Below are positions 1-5,622 of a stretch of DNA of 7,249 nucleotides, piece by piece. A program made the translations under genes and the position numbers. Positions within the stretch are counted from its first letter, which is position 1. Each line of letters begins with the position of its first letter. The notes under the pieces were generated by a model. That model did no database searches. It saw only the letters and a list, made by a program, of their open reading frames with translations, and was not told the origin of the DNA. This stretch comes from Pseudomonadota bacterium (GTDB taxonomy: Bacteria; Pseudomonadota; Gammaproteobacteria; Acidiferrobacterales; Acidiferrobacteraceae), in NCBI GenBank assembly GCA_021795255.1, contig JAJYPQ010000186.1, positions 1 through 7,249 of the forward strand, read 5' to 3'.

Positions 1-26
1 CGCTAATTCCGCCGGCGGAATTAGCG
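1..26. repeat. 26-bp perfect palindrome interrupting the integrase frame
   Basis: The left arm CGCTAATTCCGCC is followed without a spacer by its exact reverse complement GGCGGAATTAGCG. Read in the integrase frame it contributes TAA at 4-6 and TAG at 22-24, so the recombinase cannot be read through it. No T-run follows, so it does not look like an intrinsic terminator. It may be a real inserted palindrome or an inverted-repeat artefact at a contig end; the window alone does not decide. Confidence 0.85.
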
Positions 27-255
27 CCGCACCTTTGCCACCGTCGCGGAATCCTTGGACATACCGGCCTATGCCTTGAAGGCCCTACTGAATCACAAGG
101 GCGGCTCAGACGTAACGGGCGGCTATCTCATCATCAACACGGAACGCCTACGGGCACCCATGGAGAAGATCGAGGACTTCGTATTGAAGGCGGCGGGGGT
201 ACGAGAGAGTGCCGAGGTCGTGGCCCTTCCCAGGGAGTACGGCAGTGCCGTATAA
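25..255 (+). pseudogene. Tyrosine recombinase (integrase), C-terminal fragment
   Basis: Translation from base 25 gives RRTFATVAESLDIPAYALKA and continues through LLNHKGG, DVTGGYL and ERLRAPMEKIEDFVL, ending at TAA 253-255. This matches, from knowledge of the family, the end of the catalytic domain of P4/phage-type integrases: the RRTF after the usual HDL (the Arg of the HxxR box), the LLNHK segment carrying the last His/Trp-type position, and the GYL(I) segment carrying the Tyr nucleophile (Y42-equivalent, in GGYLIIN). Only about 76 residues of a usual 380-420 remain. Upstream, the frame is closed by TAG at 22-24 inside the palindrome. A TTG at 55 could start a short product, but without the catalytic Arg it would be inactive. 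The fragment may be a true relic or the tail of a gene cut by the sequence end. Confidence 0.85.
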
Positions 256-256
256 T
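251..256 (+). promoter_or_regulatory. TATAAT -10-like box ahead of the higB remnant
   Basis: A perfect TATAAT sits at the integrase stop codon, just before the toxin frame. No convincing -35 hexamer lies 16-18 bases upstream, and a transcript would begin around 263, at or after the likely start of the toxin frame. It could be the old higBA promoter or a chance match. Confidence 0.3.
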
Positions 257-259
257 GCG

Positions 260-439
260 TTGACCCTGATCGAGACGCCGCTGTTTTCCTGGCAGTGGTC
301 CGACCACTGGGACGAGGACGAGCGGGGCGCCTTCTGCGCATGCATCGCGATCTATCCAGATGCGGGGGACGTGATTCCGGGAAGCGGCAAATGTCGCAAG
401 GTGCGGTGGTCATGCCGAGGCGTGGCCAAGTGGGGGTGA
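260..439 (+). pseudogene. higB: HigB/RelE-family toxin, N-terminal fragment
   Basis: The frame reads LTLIETPLFSWQW, then DEDERGAFCACIA, then PDAGDVIPGSGKCRKVRW and GVAKWG before TGA at 437-439. This is the signature of the RelE/HigB mRNA-interferase-like toxins found as toxin-first pairs with HigA (family pattern: IETPxF, DEREAF, NPEAGDVIPGSGGCRKVRW). About 59 of the usual roughly 105-110 residues are present. The family's next block, GVRVIYF, is lost; after the TGA the same frame gives HVIH, a possible decayed trace. The start is also doubtful: the only nearby ATG, at 255, is out of frame and stops after two codons, and the first in-frame candidate is TTG 260. The missing C-terminus is found 660 bases downstream at 1097-1147, just before higA. 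A functional toxin is unlikely. Confidence 0.8.
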
Positions 440-463
440 CACGTGATCCATGACTCGGCCACG

Positions 464-520
464 GCCAGCGGGCAGACGCCTGGCAGACGAGACACCGATA
501 GCATACTGATGGCCGCTGGC
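464..520. repeat. Inverted and direct repeats in the DUF4160 leader
   Basis: GCCAGCGG at 464-471 is repeated inverted as CCGCTGGC at 513-520. Inside, GGCAGACG occurs twice (471-478 and 482-489), 11 bases apart, about one helical turn. This 125-base stretch between the broken toxin and the DUF4160 gene has no recognisable gene. The repeats could be an operator for an autoregulated toxin-antitoxin pair or part of the inserted cassette's edge; both are inference. Confidence 0.4.
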
Positions 521-563
521 GTTAAGAGTACCGCGGGGACAGTGCCTTGGAAGAAGGAGGCCC

Positions 564-821
564 ATGCCTGAGATCAGCCGCTTTTACGGTATTGTCCTGG
601 CGATGTTCTGGCGTGACCACCTACCACCCCACTTCCATGCTTACTATGCAGAGCAGGAAGCGGAGATCGGGTTGGATGGCACCTTATTGGCCGGGAACCT
701 GCCGCGCCGCGCCCTGCAACTGGTGGAGGACTGGCGTACAAAGCATCTAGACGAACTAGCCGCCAATTGGGAACACGCAATCCGGAAAGAGCCCATTAAC
801 CCTATCGAGCCATTGGAGTAG
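564..821 (+). CDS. DUF4160 domain protein (putative toxin-antitoxin component)
   Basis: An 85-residue protein with the whole DUF4160 pattern: ISRFYGI at the N-terminus, the diagnostic PPHFHAYYAEQEAEIGLDG around residues 21-39 (two conserved His after PP), then GNLPRRALQLVEDW and HLDELAANWE. Its length is normal for the family. The ATG at 564 follows a strong AAGGAGG (554-560), although only three bases separate them. The DUF2442 gene follows after five bases. DUF4160 and DUF2442 genes are frequent neighbours and are widely predicted to form a toxin-antitoxin module; the biochemical activity is not established as far as I know, and which partner is toxic is uncertain. The pair sits exactly where the middle of higB should be, so it seems to have arrived as a unit. 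Confidence 0.9.
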   Translation: MPEISRFYGIVLAMFWRDHLPPHFHAYYAEQEAEIGLDGTLLAGNLPRRALQLVEDWRTKHLDELAANWEHAIRKEPINPIEPLE

Positions 822-826
822 TTGCC

Positions 827-1093
827 ATGCTGCATATCATTGATGCTCGCGTTGTACCAAGTAATGACGACCGACGCCTCTTAGAGCTGCGCTTCAGTAG
901 TGGGCAGGCGGGAATTGTGGATTTGGCGGATGAATTTCATGGACCCGTATTTGGACCGCTCTACCATCGAGGATCTTTTTCAGAGGTCAGTCTACACCCC
1001 CTGTTCCATACCGTGACATGGCCTAACGGGGCAGACCTTGCGCCGGAATATTTGTTAGACCTGCTACAGCGCCAGCAAGGGCACGCGGCATAA
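827..1093 (+). CDS. DUF2442 domain protein (partner of DUF4160)
   Basis: An 88-residue protein with the DUF2442 layout: an N-terminal strand (IIDARVVP), the RLLELRFSSGQAGIVDLADEF strand-turn-strand, GPVFGPL, FSEVSLHPLFHTVTWPNGADLAPEYL near residues 50-80 and a short tail. The VxWPNGADLxPExL motif is the most recognisable part. The ATG at 827 has GGAG at 814-817, placed inside the end of the DUF4160 gene, so the two are probably co-translated. In other genomes the pair is predicted as a toxin-antitoxin system. Its stop codon (1091-1093) is immediately followed by the surviving 3' end of the broken higB, so the cassette ends within a few bases of this gene. Confidence 0.9.
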   Translation: MLHIIDARVVPSNDDRRLLELRFSSGQAGIVDLADEFHGPVFGPLYHRGSFSEVSLHPLFHTVTWPNGADLAPEYLLDLLQRQQGHAA

Positions 1094-1096
1094 GTT

Positions 1097-1147
1097 TCAC
1101 CGGCTCATGTACTGCGAGAGATTCGCGAGGAGATCGAACATGGCTAA
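1097..1147 (+). pseudogene. higB: HigB/RelE-family toxin, C-terminal fragment
   Basis: In the frame that overlaps the higA start, the DNA reads SPAHVLREIREEIEHG and stops at TAA 1145-1147. From memory of this toxin family, proteins end in a nearly identical segment of the form NIPAHVLKAIKEEIEHG, and the toxin stop overlaps the antitoxin ATG by a few bases, as here (ATG 1140, stop 1145-1147). There is no start codon or ribosome site for this piece; TAA at 1091-1093 (the DUF2442 stop) closes the frame. Together with 260-439 it accounts for both ends of one toxin gene, with about 25-30 internal residues missing. Confidence 0.75.
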
Positions 1148-1448
1148 GACGGAAAAAGAGTTACAGGCGCGTGACGCCAAGCGGGACATTGGCGCGGAAC
1201 TGCTGGCCTCCGTCCGGCAGATGAAGGCCGGGGAGAAAGGCGCGGTCCACAAGGTCACTCTCTCCCACGTCGTCGAGGCGCGCCTGCGCGCGGGTCTTTC
1301 GCAGATACAGTTCGCGGAAGTTTTGGGGGTTTCGGTGCGTACCCTGCAAGATTGGGAACAGGGACGACGCAATCCTTCGGGGGCGGCCAGCACGCTACTC
1401 AAAATCGCGGCAAGTCATCCCGAAGTCATCCGAGAAGCGGTGGGATAA
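1140..1448 (+). CDS. higA: HigA-type antitoxin, XRE family
   Basis: A 102-residue protein. The N-terminal half (AKTEKELQARDAKRDIGAEL, then LLASVRQMKAGEKG) is the usual lead of antitoxins paired with this HigB type. Residues about 44-82 form the helix-turn-helix: VVEARLRAGLSQIQFAEVLG, then VSVRTLQDWEQGRRNPSG. I chose ATG 1140 over the upstream ATG 1107 because AGGAG lies seven bases before it (1128-1132) and because the old toxin stop overlaps it. HigA proteins bind and neutralise the toxin and repress their own promoter. Here the toxin is broken, so the antitoxin is an orphan; it would have to be expressed from a promoter in or before the DUF4160-DUF2442 cassette. Confidence 0.88.
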   Translation: MAKTEKELQARDAKRDIGAELLASVRQMKAGEKGAVHKVTLSHVVEARLRAGLSQIQFAEVLGVSVRTLQDWEQGRRNPSGAASTLLKIAASHPEVIREAVG

Positions 1449-1454
1449 ACAAAG

Positions 1455-2084
1455 GTGGAAGAAATACCTGAGGGTGTGCGCCAGTCGCTAGCACGCTTTA
1501 ACCGGCGCAGTGATCCGAGGTTCTGGCGAACCCTGGAAGTCACGATCCATAATTTCCGCAACGGATACCGGCAAAAAAGCGATGATGAACCGGCCTATCC
1601 AACACATAACAGCTACCTGATGGCGAAGACCAGGCCAGAGCACAAGAGACGGGTTAAGGCTGCGCGCACCGCTAAAGGAAAGAAGGCCCGCGCCGCCCCG
1701 GATGCCGCATCGAAACTCACCGAAGCGAAACGAGCGACGGAGGCTTGGACCTTCCGCGCATATCAGACAGCCCAATGGCGCGATGCTATTCATGGGTTGT
1801 TTGTCGCTTGGATGAATGGCACAGGGAAGCTTCCTACGCCCGACCATAAACGAGAAGCAAGCGCTAGGGACAGAACGCCCGCCGGAGGCACGTTCAACGC
1901 CTTTTGTCTTATATTGAAGGATCATTTGGACGAAAACCACGAGGATGAGGCCATTCTCACACTCGCGGAACGTCTGCTTGCCGAACCCGCAATAAAGCCC
2001 GGCCAACCGGGTACCATCCGCGACGCTCTTAAAGAAGTCATAGTCCACCTCGACGACCCCGTTCCGCCATCTCGCGCATTCTAG
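1455..2084 (+). CDS. Hypothetical protein, 209 residues
   Basis: I do not recognise this protein. The frame is open for 209 codons from a GTG at 1455, six bases after higA, in the direction of the following genes. The GTG has only a poorly spaced purine stretch before it; the alternative in-frame ATG at 1620 would lose the first 55 residues. Visible parts: an aromatic N-terminal segment (FWRTLEVTIHNFRNGYRQKS), a strongly basic middle (about residues 56-90, MAKTRPEHKRRVKAARTAKG) and a mixed-charge C-terminal half with NAFCLILKDHLDEN and LTLAERLL, likely helical. No signal peptide or membrane segment is seen. The basic middle could suit nucleic-acid binding, but that is inference. A minus-strand frame of similar length overlaps it and is judged a shadow. 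Confidence 0.6.
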   Translation: MEEIPEGVRQSLARFNRRSDPRFWRTLEVTIHNFRNGYRQKSDDEPAYPTHNSYLMAKTRPEHKRRVKAARTAKGKKARAAPDAASKLTEAKRATEAWTFRAYQTAQWRDAIHGLFVAWMNGTGKLPTPDHKREASARDRTPAGGTFNAFCLILKDHLDENHEDEAILTLAERLLAEPAIKPGQPGTIRDALKEVIVHLDDPVPPSRAF

Positions 2085-2197
2085 TTTTTTGTAAAACTTT
2101 TGCGGGTTCCTGACCGCATAAGACTTCCGGCAAGCTGTTCTCGCTTCCAACGACATGGGCCAATTGCACGGCTCGCCATGGTGCGAGGAACTCTACG
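2085..2197 (+). promoter_or_regulatory. Leader of the replication operon
   Basis: This is the only sizeable gap (113 bases) on the plus strand before the AlpA-like gene, so the operon promoter is likely here. It begins with a T-run at 2085-2090 without a clear stem before it, which argues against a strong terminator. GAGGA at about 2186-2190 is the ribosome site for the ATG at 2198. I could not pick a convincing -35/-10 pair. Confidence 0.3.
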
Positions 2198-2410
2198 ATG
2201 TTCGATTCAAACAAACTTTACACCCAAGCGGAAGTCGCCGAGACCCTAGGCAAGTCCGAGGCATGGGCCGAACGCGCACGGTGGGACGGGTCCGGCCCCG
2301 CGTTTGTCAAAGTCGGGCGCTCTGTCCGTTATCGAGGCGGCGACCTTTTAGCGTGGCTTGAAAGCCGTGTGTGTACCTCTACGGCGGATCGGGGTCGGGG
2401 GCACGCATGA
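2198..2410 (+). CDS. AlpA/excisionase-like helix-turn-helix protein
   Basis: A 70-residue protein whose first 55 residues form a MerR/AlpA-type (HTH_17-like) winged helix-turn-helix: LYTQAEVAETLGKSEAWAER holds the two helices, GPAFVKVGRSVRYRGGDLLA gives the wing strands and the GGDLLAWLES end helix. Proteins of this kind control excision or transcription in P4-like and satellite elements. ATG 2198 is supported by GAGGA about eight bases upstream. The last 13 residues (after ESRV) are low in structure. Its TGA (2408-2410) overlaps the ATG at 2407 of the next tiny frame, so translation is probably coupled. In context it is the likely regulator or excision factor of the element. Confidence 0.82.
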   Translation: MFDSNKLYTQAEVAETLGKSEAWAERARWDGSGPAFVKVGRSVRYRGGDLLAWLESRVCTSTADRGRGHA

Positions 2411-2493
2411 CTGCTCGCGCGGTTCGCCGGAAACTGGCGGCGTTTGTTTTCCGACTTGCCAATGCATGGCGCGCCATGGGCTTGCCGTCATGA
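2407..2493 (+). CDS. Tiny ORF (28 residues) coupled to both neighbours
   Basis: A 28-codon frame begins at ATG 2407, overlapping the AlpA-like stop as ATGA, and ends with TGA 2491-2493, which overlaps the ATG of the next gene (2490) as another ATGA. The product starts MTARAVRRKLAAFVFRLANA: basic N-terminus, then a helical, mildly hydrophobic stretch. Its two-sided overlap is what suggests that ribosomes pass through it. It may make a real small protein, or serve mainly to deliver ribosomes to the primase-like gene, which has no good ribosome site of its own. No family is recognised, and the chance of a fortuitous frame remains. Confidence 0.45.
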   Translation: MTARAVRRKLAAFVFRLANAWRAMGLPS

Positions 2494-3086
2494 GCGCCGT
2501 CATCAACCGCGACCCCATGGGGCTGGTCCTGGATCGTCTGGAAGGCGTGCGTAAGTCCGGCGCTGGTTGGATCGCCAAGTGTCCGGCGCACCCCGACAAG
2601 TCGCCGTCTCTCTCAATCCGTGAAGGCGAACGCGGGGTTATCCTTCGATGCTTCGCCGGGTGTTCCTTCGCGGCCATAGTAGACGCCTTGGGCCTTTGCC
2701 AATCCGACACCTTTTATGAGTCTCTTTCAGTCCCACAGCGGCGACAGCGGGCGACCCGGGCCGTTCTCAAGGGCGTAGTGGCCGAGTCGCTGGTAGTGGT
2801 CTGCGCAGCGTCACCTATCGGCCCACCTCTTAACGCCGAGGATATGGCACGTCTCAAAACAGCGGTCACACGGCTGCGGGCGGCGCTCACTCTGGACGGT
2901 TTGCAGGGTAGGCGGGAGATCGAGCGCATTACCGAGTATGGCGACCGGCTCTTGAAGGGTGAAGTCCTGGACGATACCGAGTGCGACAGCCTGACCGATA
3001 ACGTGGAATGGATCGCATGGCTGATCGCGGACGAAACAAAGCCGGGCATGCCGGCCCGGCTTCAAGGAGTAACTACAAATGCGTAA
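2490..3086 (+). CDS. CHC2-type primase zinc-finger protein
   Basis: A 198-residue protein. Residues 28-68 are a DnaG-type CHC2 zinc finger: CPAHPDKSPSLSI (C31, H34), then RCFAGCS (C54, C58) and IVDALGL. This domain recognises the template in bacterial and plasmid primases. The rest (residues about 80-198) is helical and charged; no TOPRIM or other catalytic motif is visible, so it is shorter than a complete primase and probably works with the DUF3987 ATPase downstream. Start choice: ATG 2490 couples to the tiny ORF and leaves the usual short lead before the zinc finger; in-frame ATG 2466 would add eight residues. The stop (3084-3086) lies inside the start of the DUF3987 gene. A 9-bp hairpin sits in its last codons. 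Confidence 0.82.
   Translation: MSAVINRDPMGLVLDRLEGVRKSGAGWIAKCPAHPDKSPSLSIREGERGVILRCFAGCSFAAIVDALGLCQSDTFYESLSVPQRRQRATRAVLKGVVAESLVVVCAASPIGPPLNAEDMARLKTAVTRLRAALTLDGLQGRREIERITEYGDRLLKGEVLDDTECDSLTDNVEWIAWLIADETKPGMPARLQGVTTNA
3039..3062 (+). promoter_or_regulatory. Hairpin before the DUF3987 ribosome site
   Basis: AAGCCGGGC (3039-3047) pairs perfectly with GCCCGGCTT (3054-3062) around a six-base loop. One base later comes the AAGGAG (3064-3069) that serves ATG 3079. No T-run follows, so it is not a terminator. Ribosomes finishing the primase-like gene would open this hairpin, so it may help to tie translation of the two genes or protect the transcript; that role is inference. Confidence 0.45.
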
Positions 3087-4680
3087 CGAGACTATAGCAG
3101 AACGCGAAGCTTTTTGCCCTCCCTCCATCGAGGCGGCAGCGCGGGAAATCGACCAAGGGACGGCCAATCTGGACCGACTGGAAATAAAAAACGAAGCGCC
3201 TGCGCCTTTGCCGGACGGATTGCCGGGTGTCCCGGACTTCGCGCCTGAATTGCTGCCGGACGCCATTCGCGGATGGGTCATGGACATTGCCGACCGGGTA
3301 TCGTGCCCGCCTGATTATGTCGCGGTCCCGGCCGTGTTGGCGCTAGCAACCGCCCTCGGCCGCAAGGTCGGTATCCGTCCGCAATTCCGCACGGACTGGA
3401 CGGTGACGGCGAACCTTTGGGGCCTGATCGTGGGCCGTCCGGGCATGATGAAAAGTCCGGCCATGTCACAGGCCACGGCTCCACTCAAACGACTGGCGGC
3501 GCGGGCGCAAGACGAATACCGGGGGGCATCCGCAGAATGGGCGCTCGACGAAAAGGCCACGAAACTGCGGGCCGATGTTGGCGAGAAGGAAGCCCGCAAG
3601 GTGCTTGCAAAAACGCCCACAGCGGACGTGTCACGCCTTCTTGAGGTGACCCACTCCGATGACGAACCGACGCTGCGGCGATATACCACATCGAACGCCA
3701 CACCCGAAGCCTTGGGCGAATTGCTGCGCCAGAACCCGCAAGGACTGATGCTCGAACGCGACGAGATCATGGGACTACTGCGGACGCTGGACCGAGACGA
3801 AAACGCCGATCACCGGGCCTTCCTGCTCGAAGCATGGGACGGCTCGGGATCGTTCACATTTGACCGGATCGGGCGCGGGTTCAATCTTCACGTCCCGGCT
3901 ATGGCCCTGAGCGTTTGCGGGACGACACAACCGGGACGGCTTCAAGGATACCTAGGAGCGGCCCCGAGCGGCGGGGCGGCAGATGATGGGCTTATGCAGC
4001 GGTTCTCCCTTCTCGTTTGGCCTGACGCTTCGAGCGAATGGCGCAACGTGGATAGGTGGCCCGATGGGGACGCCAAGCGCCAAGCCTTCGCGGCCTTTGA
4101 GCGACTAGACACCTTGGACTGGCGGGCCGTTGGGGCGAAACAGGACACCGGCCTAAACGGCGACCCCGAAGGCCTCCCGTATTTGCGGCTGGATAACTCT
4201 GCGCATGAGCTTTTCTTGGGCTGGCGCACCGAGTTAGAGGCGCGGCTTCGCTCCAACGGCCTCATTCCGGCGGTGGAGTCGCACCTTGCGAAATATCGAA
4301 AGCTCGTACCAGCTTTGGCCCTGATAACCCACCTTGCGGACGGACAGGCCGGACCTATCGCGGCACCGGCCATGCTAAAGGCTTTGGCCTGGGCTCAATA
4401 CCTGGAAGCCCATGCGCTGCGGGCCTACGGGTCCGCCCAAGCTCCCGAGATCGCTACAGGCAAGGCCATCCTCTCCCGCATCAAGCGCGGGGATCTGCCG
4501 CGCGCGGGTTTTGGGTCGCGTGACGTATGGCGGCCCGGCTGGTCGGGACTCAAGGACCGGGACGCGGTGGCGGCCGGACTTTCCTATCTCGCGGGTATGG
4601 GCTGGTTGCATGAGGGCAAGCGCGAGACCGAAGGACGCACGGCGACCGTCTACACCTTGAACCCAAGGGGGATATTGTGA
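3079..4680 (+). CDS. DUF3987 domain P-loop ATPase/helicase-like protein
   Basis: A 533-residue protein of the DUF3987 (YfjI-like) family. The N-terminal about 60 residues are variable. Then follows a RecA-like ATPase core: FxPPDYVAVPxLxxLA-type helix (78-93), Walker A GRPGMMKS (119-126), Walker B LMLERDE (223-229), a sensor-like SVCGTTQPGRL (278-288) and DDGLMQRFSLLVWPD (302-316), whose Arg is a candidate arginine finger. The C-terminal part (about 370-533) is helical and ends in a winged-helix-like segment, GWLHEGKRETEGRTATVYTL. The family occurs beside primase zinc fingers on phages, satellites and plasmids and is thought to be a replication helicase. AAGGAG (3064-3069) supports ATG 3079, which overlaps the previous stop by eight bases; the TGA overlaps the next GTG. 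Confidence 0.88.
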   Translation: MRNETIAEREAFCPPSIEAAAREIDQGTANLDRLEIKNEAPAPLPDGLPGVPDFAPELLPDAIRGWVMDIADRVSCPPDYVAVPAVLALATALGRKVGIRPQFRTDWTVTANLWGLIVGRPGMMKSPAMSQATAPLKRLAARAQDEYRGASAEWALDEKATKLRADVGEKEARKVLAKTPTADVSRLLEVTHSDDEPTLRRYTTSNATPEALGELLRQNPQGLMLERDEIMGLLRTLDRDENADHRAFLLEAWDGSGSFTFDRIGRGFNLHVPAMALSVCGTTQPGRLQGYLGAAPSGGAADDGLMQRFSLLVWPDASSEWRNVDRWPDGDAKRQAFAAFERLDTLDWRAVGAKQDTGLNGDPEGLPYLRLDNSAHELFLGWRTELEARLRSNGLIPAVESHLAKYRKLVPALALITHLADGQAGPIAAPAMLKALAWAQYLEAHALRAYGSAQAPEIATGKAILSRIKRGDLPRAGFGSRDVWRPGWSGLKDRDAVAAGLSYLAGMGWLHEGKRETEGRTATVYTLNPRGIL

Positions 4681-5285
4681 GCGTCGATTATCTGGCTCTA
4701 CTGAAACAAAAATCAGGACATGCGCTTGTGGGGGAACTGCCAAAACTGCCAAAAGCCCCTTTTGACAGTAAAGACAGTGCCCGCACAAATGAAAATGCCG
4801 AAAACGCACCTTCTGCCGAGCACTTCCGTCTCCCTGAGGGCCGCGAGCTTTGGCTATCGCCCCCGGAGACCGTGGAGCAGGTGCAGGGCCGCTACCCTGG
4901 CGCGGTGCCCTGGATGGATGCCGTTACAGTAACTGCACTGCTGCCCGAAGATGAGGCTACGATCCGCGCGTGGCTCGTATCGCTGGGCGAACCCCTGACC
5001 GCCATCGAGCAGGATATAGAGACGGCCCGGCACTTCCCGGACACGGCGGCGTGGCTCCTGGCCCGTGCCCATATCGACGTAGCCGCGCGCGCGATCCCTC
5101 ACACCTGCGGCGACTGCCGACACTTCACCCACGACCCCGAAGGTGGCGGCGGGATCGGAACGTGTGTGATCACCAAGGCCGGACATCCGCCCAAGGACGC
5201 GACAGGCTATCCGTGTTGCTACCCGTTCACGCAAAGGCGCTGCCCGGACTTTGAAGCGGTCAAGGCTACGGGGCAACTGACGTGA
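4677..5285 (+). CDS. Hypothetical Cys-rich protein following DUF3987
   Basis: A 202-residue protein that starts at GTG 4677, overlapping the DUF3987 stop as GTGA; coupling is likely. The N-terminus (MSVDYLALLKQK, then ELPKLPKAPFDS) resembles the lead of small proteins often found right after DUF3987 genes. The middle (about 50-140) is helical and acidic. The C-terminus is a probable zinc site: C144 and C147 with H149 (TCGDCRHF), C163 (GTCVI), C180/C181 (YPCCYPF) and C189 (RRCPDF), a pattern known from hypothetical proteins of integrated elements. No catalytic motif is seen. Its place suggests a role in replication or its control, but there is no direct evidence. The gene ends 40 bases before the next start. 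Confidence 0.75.
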   Translation: MSVDYLALLKQKSGHALVGELPKLPKAPFDSKDSARTNENAENAPSAEHFRLPEGRELWLSPPETVEQVQGRYPGAVPWMDAVTVTALLPEDEATIRAWLVSLGEPLTAIEQDIETARHFPDTAAWLLARAHIDVAARAIPHTCGDCRHFTHDPEGGGGIGTCVITKAGHPPKDATGYPCCYPFTQRRCPDFEAVKATGQLT

Positions 5286-5325
5286 TTGCACGGGTACCTA
5301 AGCAAACTGGTGAGAAGGAACGGGA

Positions 5326-5622
5326 ATGAATTGTGACAGTAACGGAGAGTTTGAGACGATCTGCGAAAGGTCGCCCGATCCTTGCATCCACGCATGGGTT
5401 GATCAATTACCGCGCAAAAGATCACGGAGCATTTTCTTTTGGTGCGCTCATTGCTGGGCATGGCATATCCACGGCCAGCCAGTCGCGGAATATGGCGAAC
5501 GAGAGACGTACCGCGCATCGCATTGCCCGAAATATGCCAGCTATGCTTTGGTTCTCGACTACTATCCACCGGCGGCCATACTCACGGCTTTCCGTAAGGG
5601 GCGGCGTCCTAAAAAATCTTAA
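5326..5622 (+). CDS. Small Cys/His-rich zinc-ribbon-like protein
   Basis: A 98-residue protein with AAGGA at 5315-5319, six bases from ATG 5326. The core is CAHCWAWHIHG (C40, C43, H47, H49) followed about 15 residues later by YRASHCPKY (H66, C67). This CxxCxxWHxHG...HC layout resembles small zinc-ribbon proteins (CPHCxxxHxHG...RVAHC) common in actinobacterial and proteobacterial mobile elements; function unknown. The C-terminus is basic (FRKGRRPKKS). It is the last plus-strand gene of the element, and its TAA (5620-5622) lies in the same TTAA as the stop of the facing minus-strand gene. Confidence 0.62.
   Translation: MNCDSNGEFETICERSPDPCIHAWVDQLPRKRSRSIFFWCAHCWAWHIHGQPVAEYGERETYRASHCPKYASYALVLDYYPPAAILTAFRKGRRPKKS

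Noticed and set aside
440..563. Integron attC site bounding the DUF4160-DUF2442 cassette
   Set aside because: GTTAAGA at 521-527 does not match the GTTRRRY core, and the inverted repeat lacks the usual attC box order.
2085..2100. Intrinsic terminator after the 209-residue gene
   Set aside because: There is a T-run, but no GC-rich stem directly before it.
1488..2156. Minus-strand 222-codon frame opposite the unrecognised 209-residue gene
   Set aside because: It is slightly longer, but runs against all neighbours, has an odd Cys/Gly/Ser-rich composition and lacks recognisable domains. The plus-strand frame fits the operon direction and has ordinary protein composition.
2811..3287. Minus-strand 158-codon frame across the primase-DUF3987 junction
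   Set aside because: It overlaps two genes with recognised domains and is a GC-rich shadow frame.
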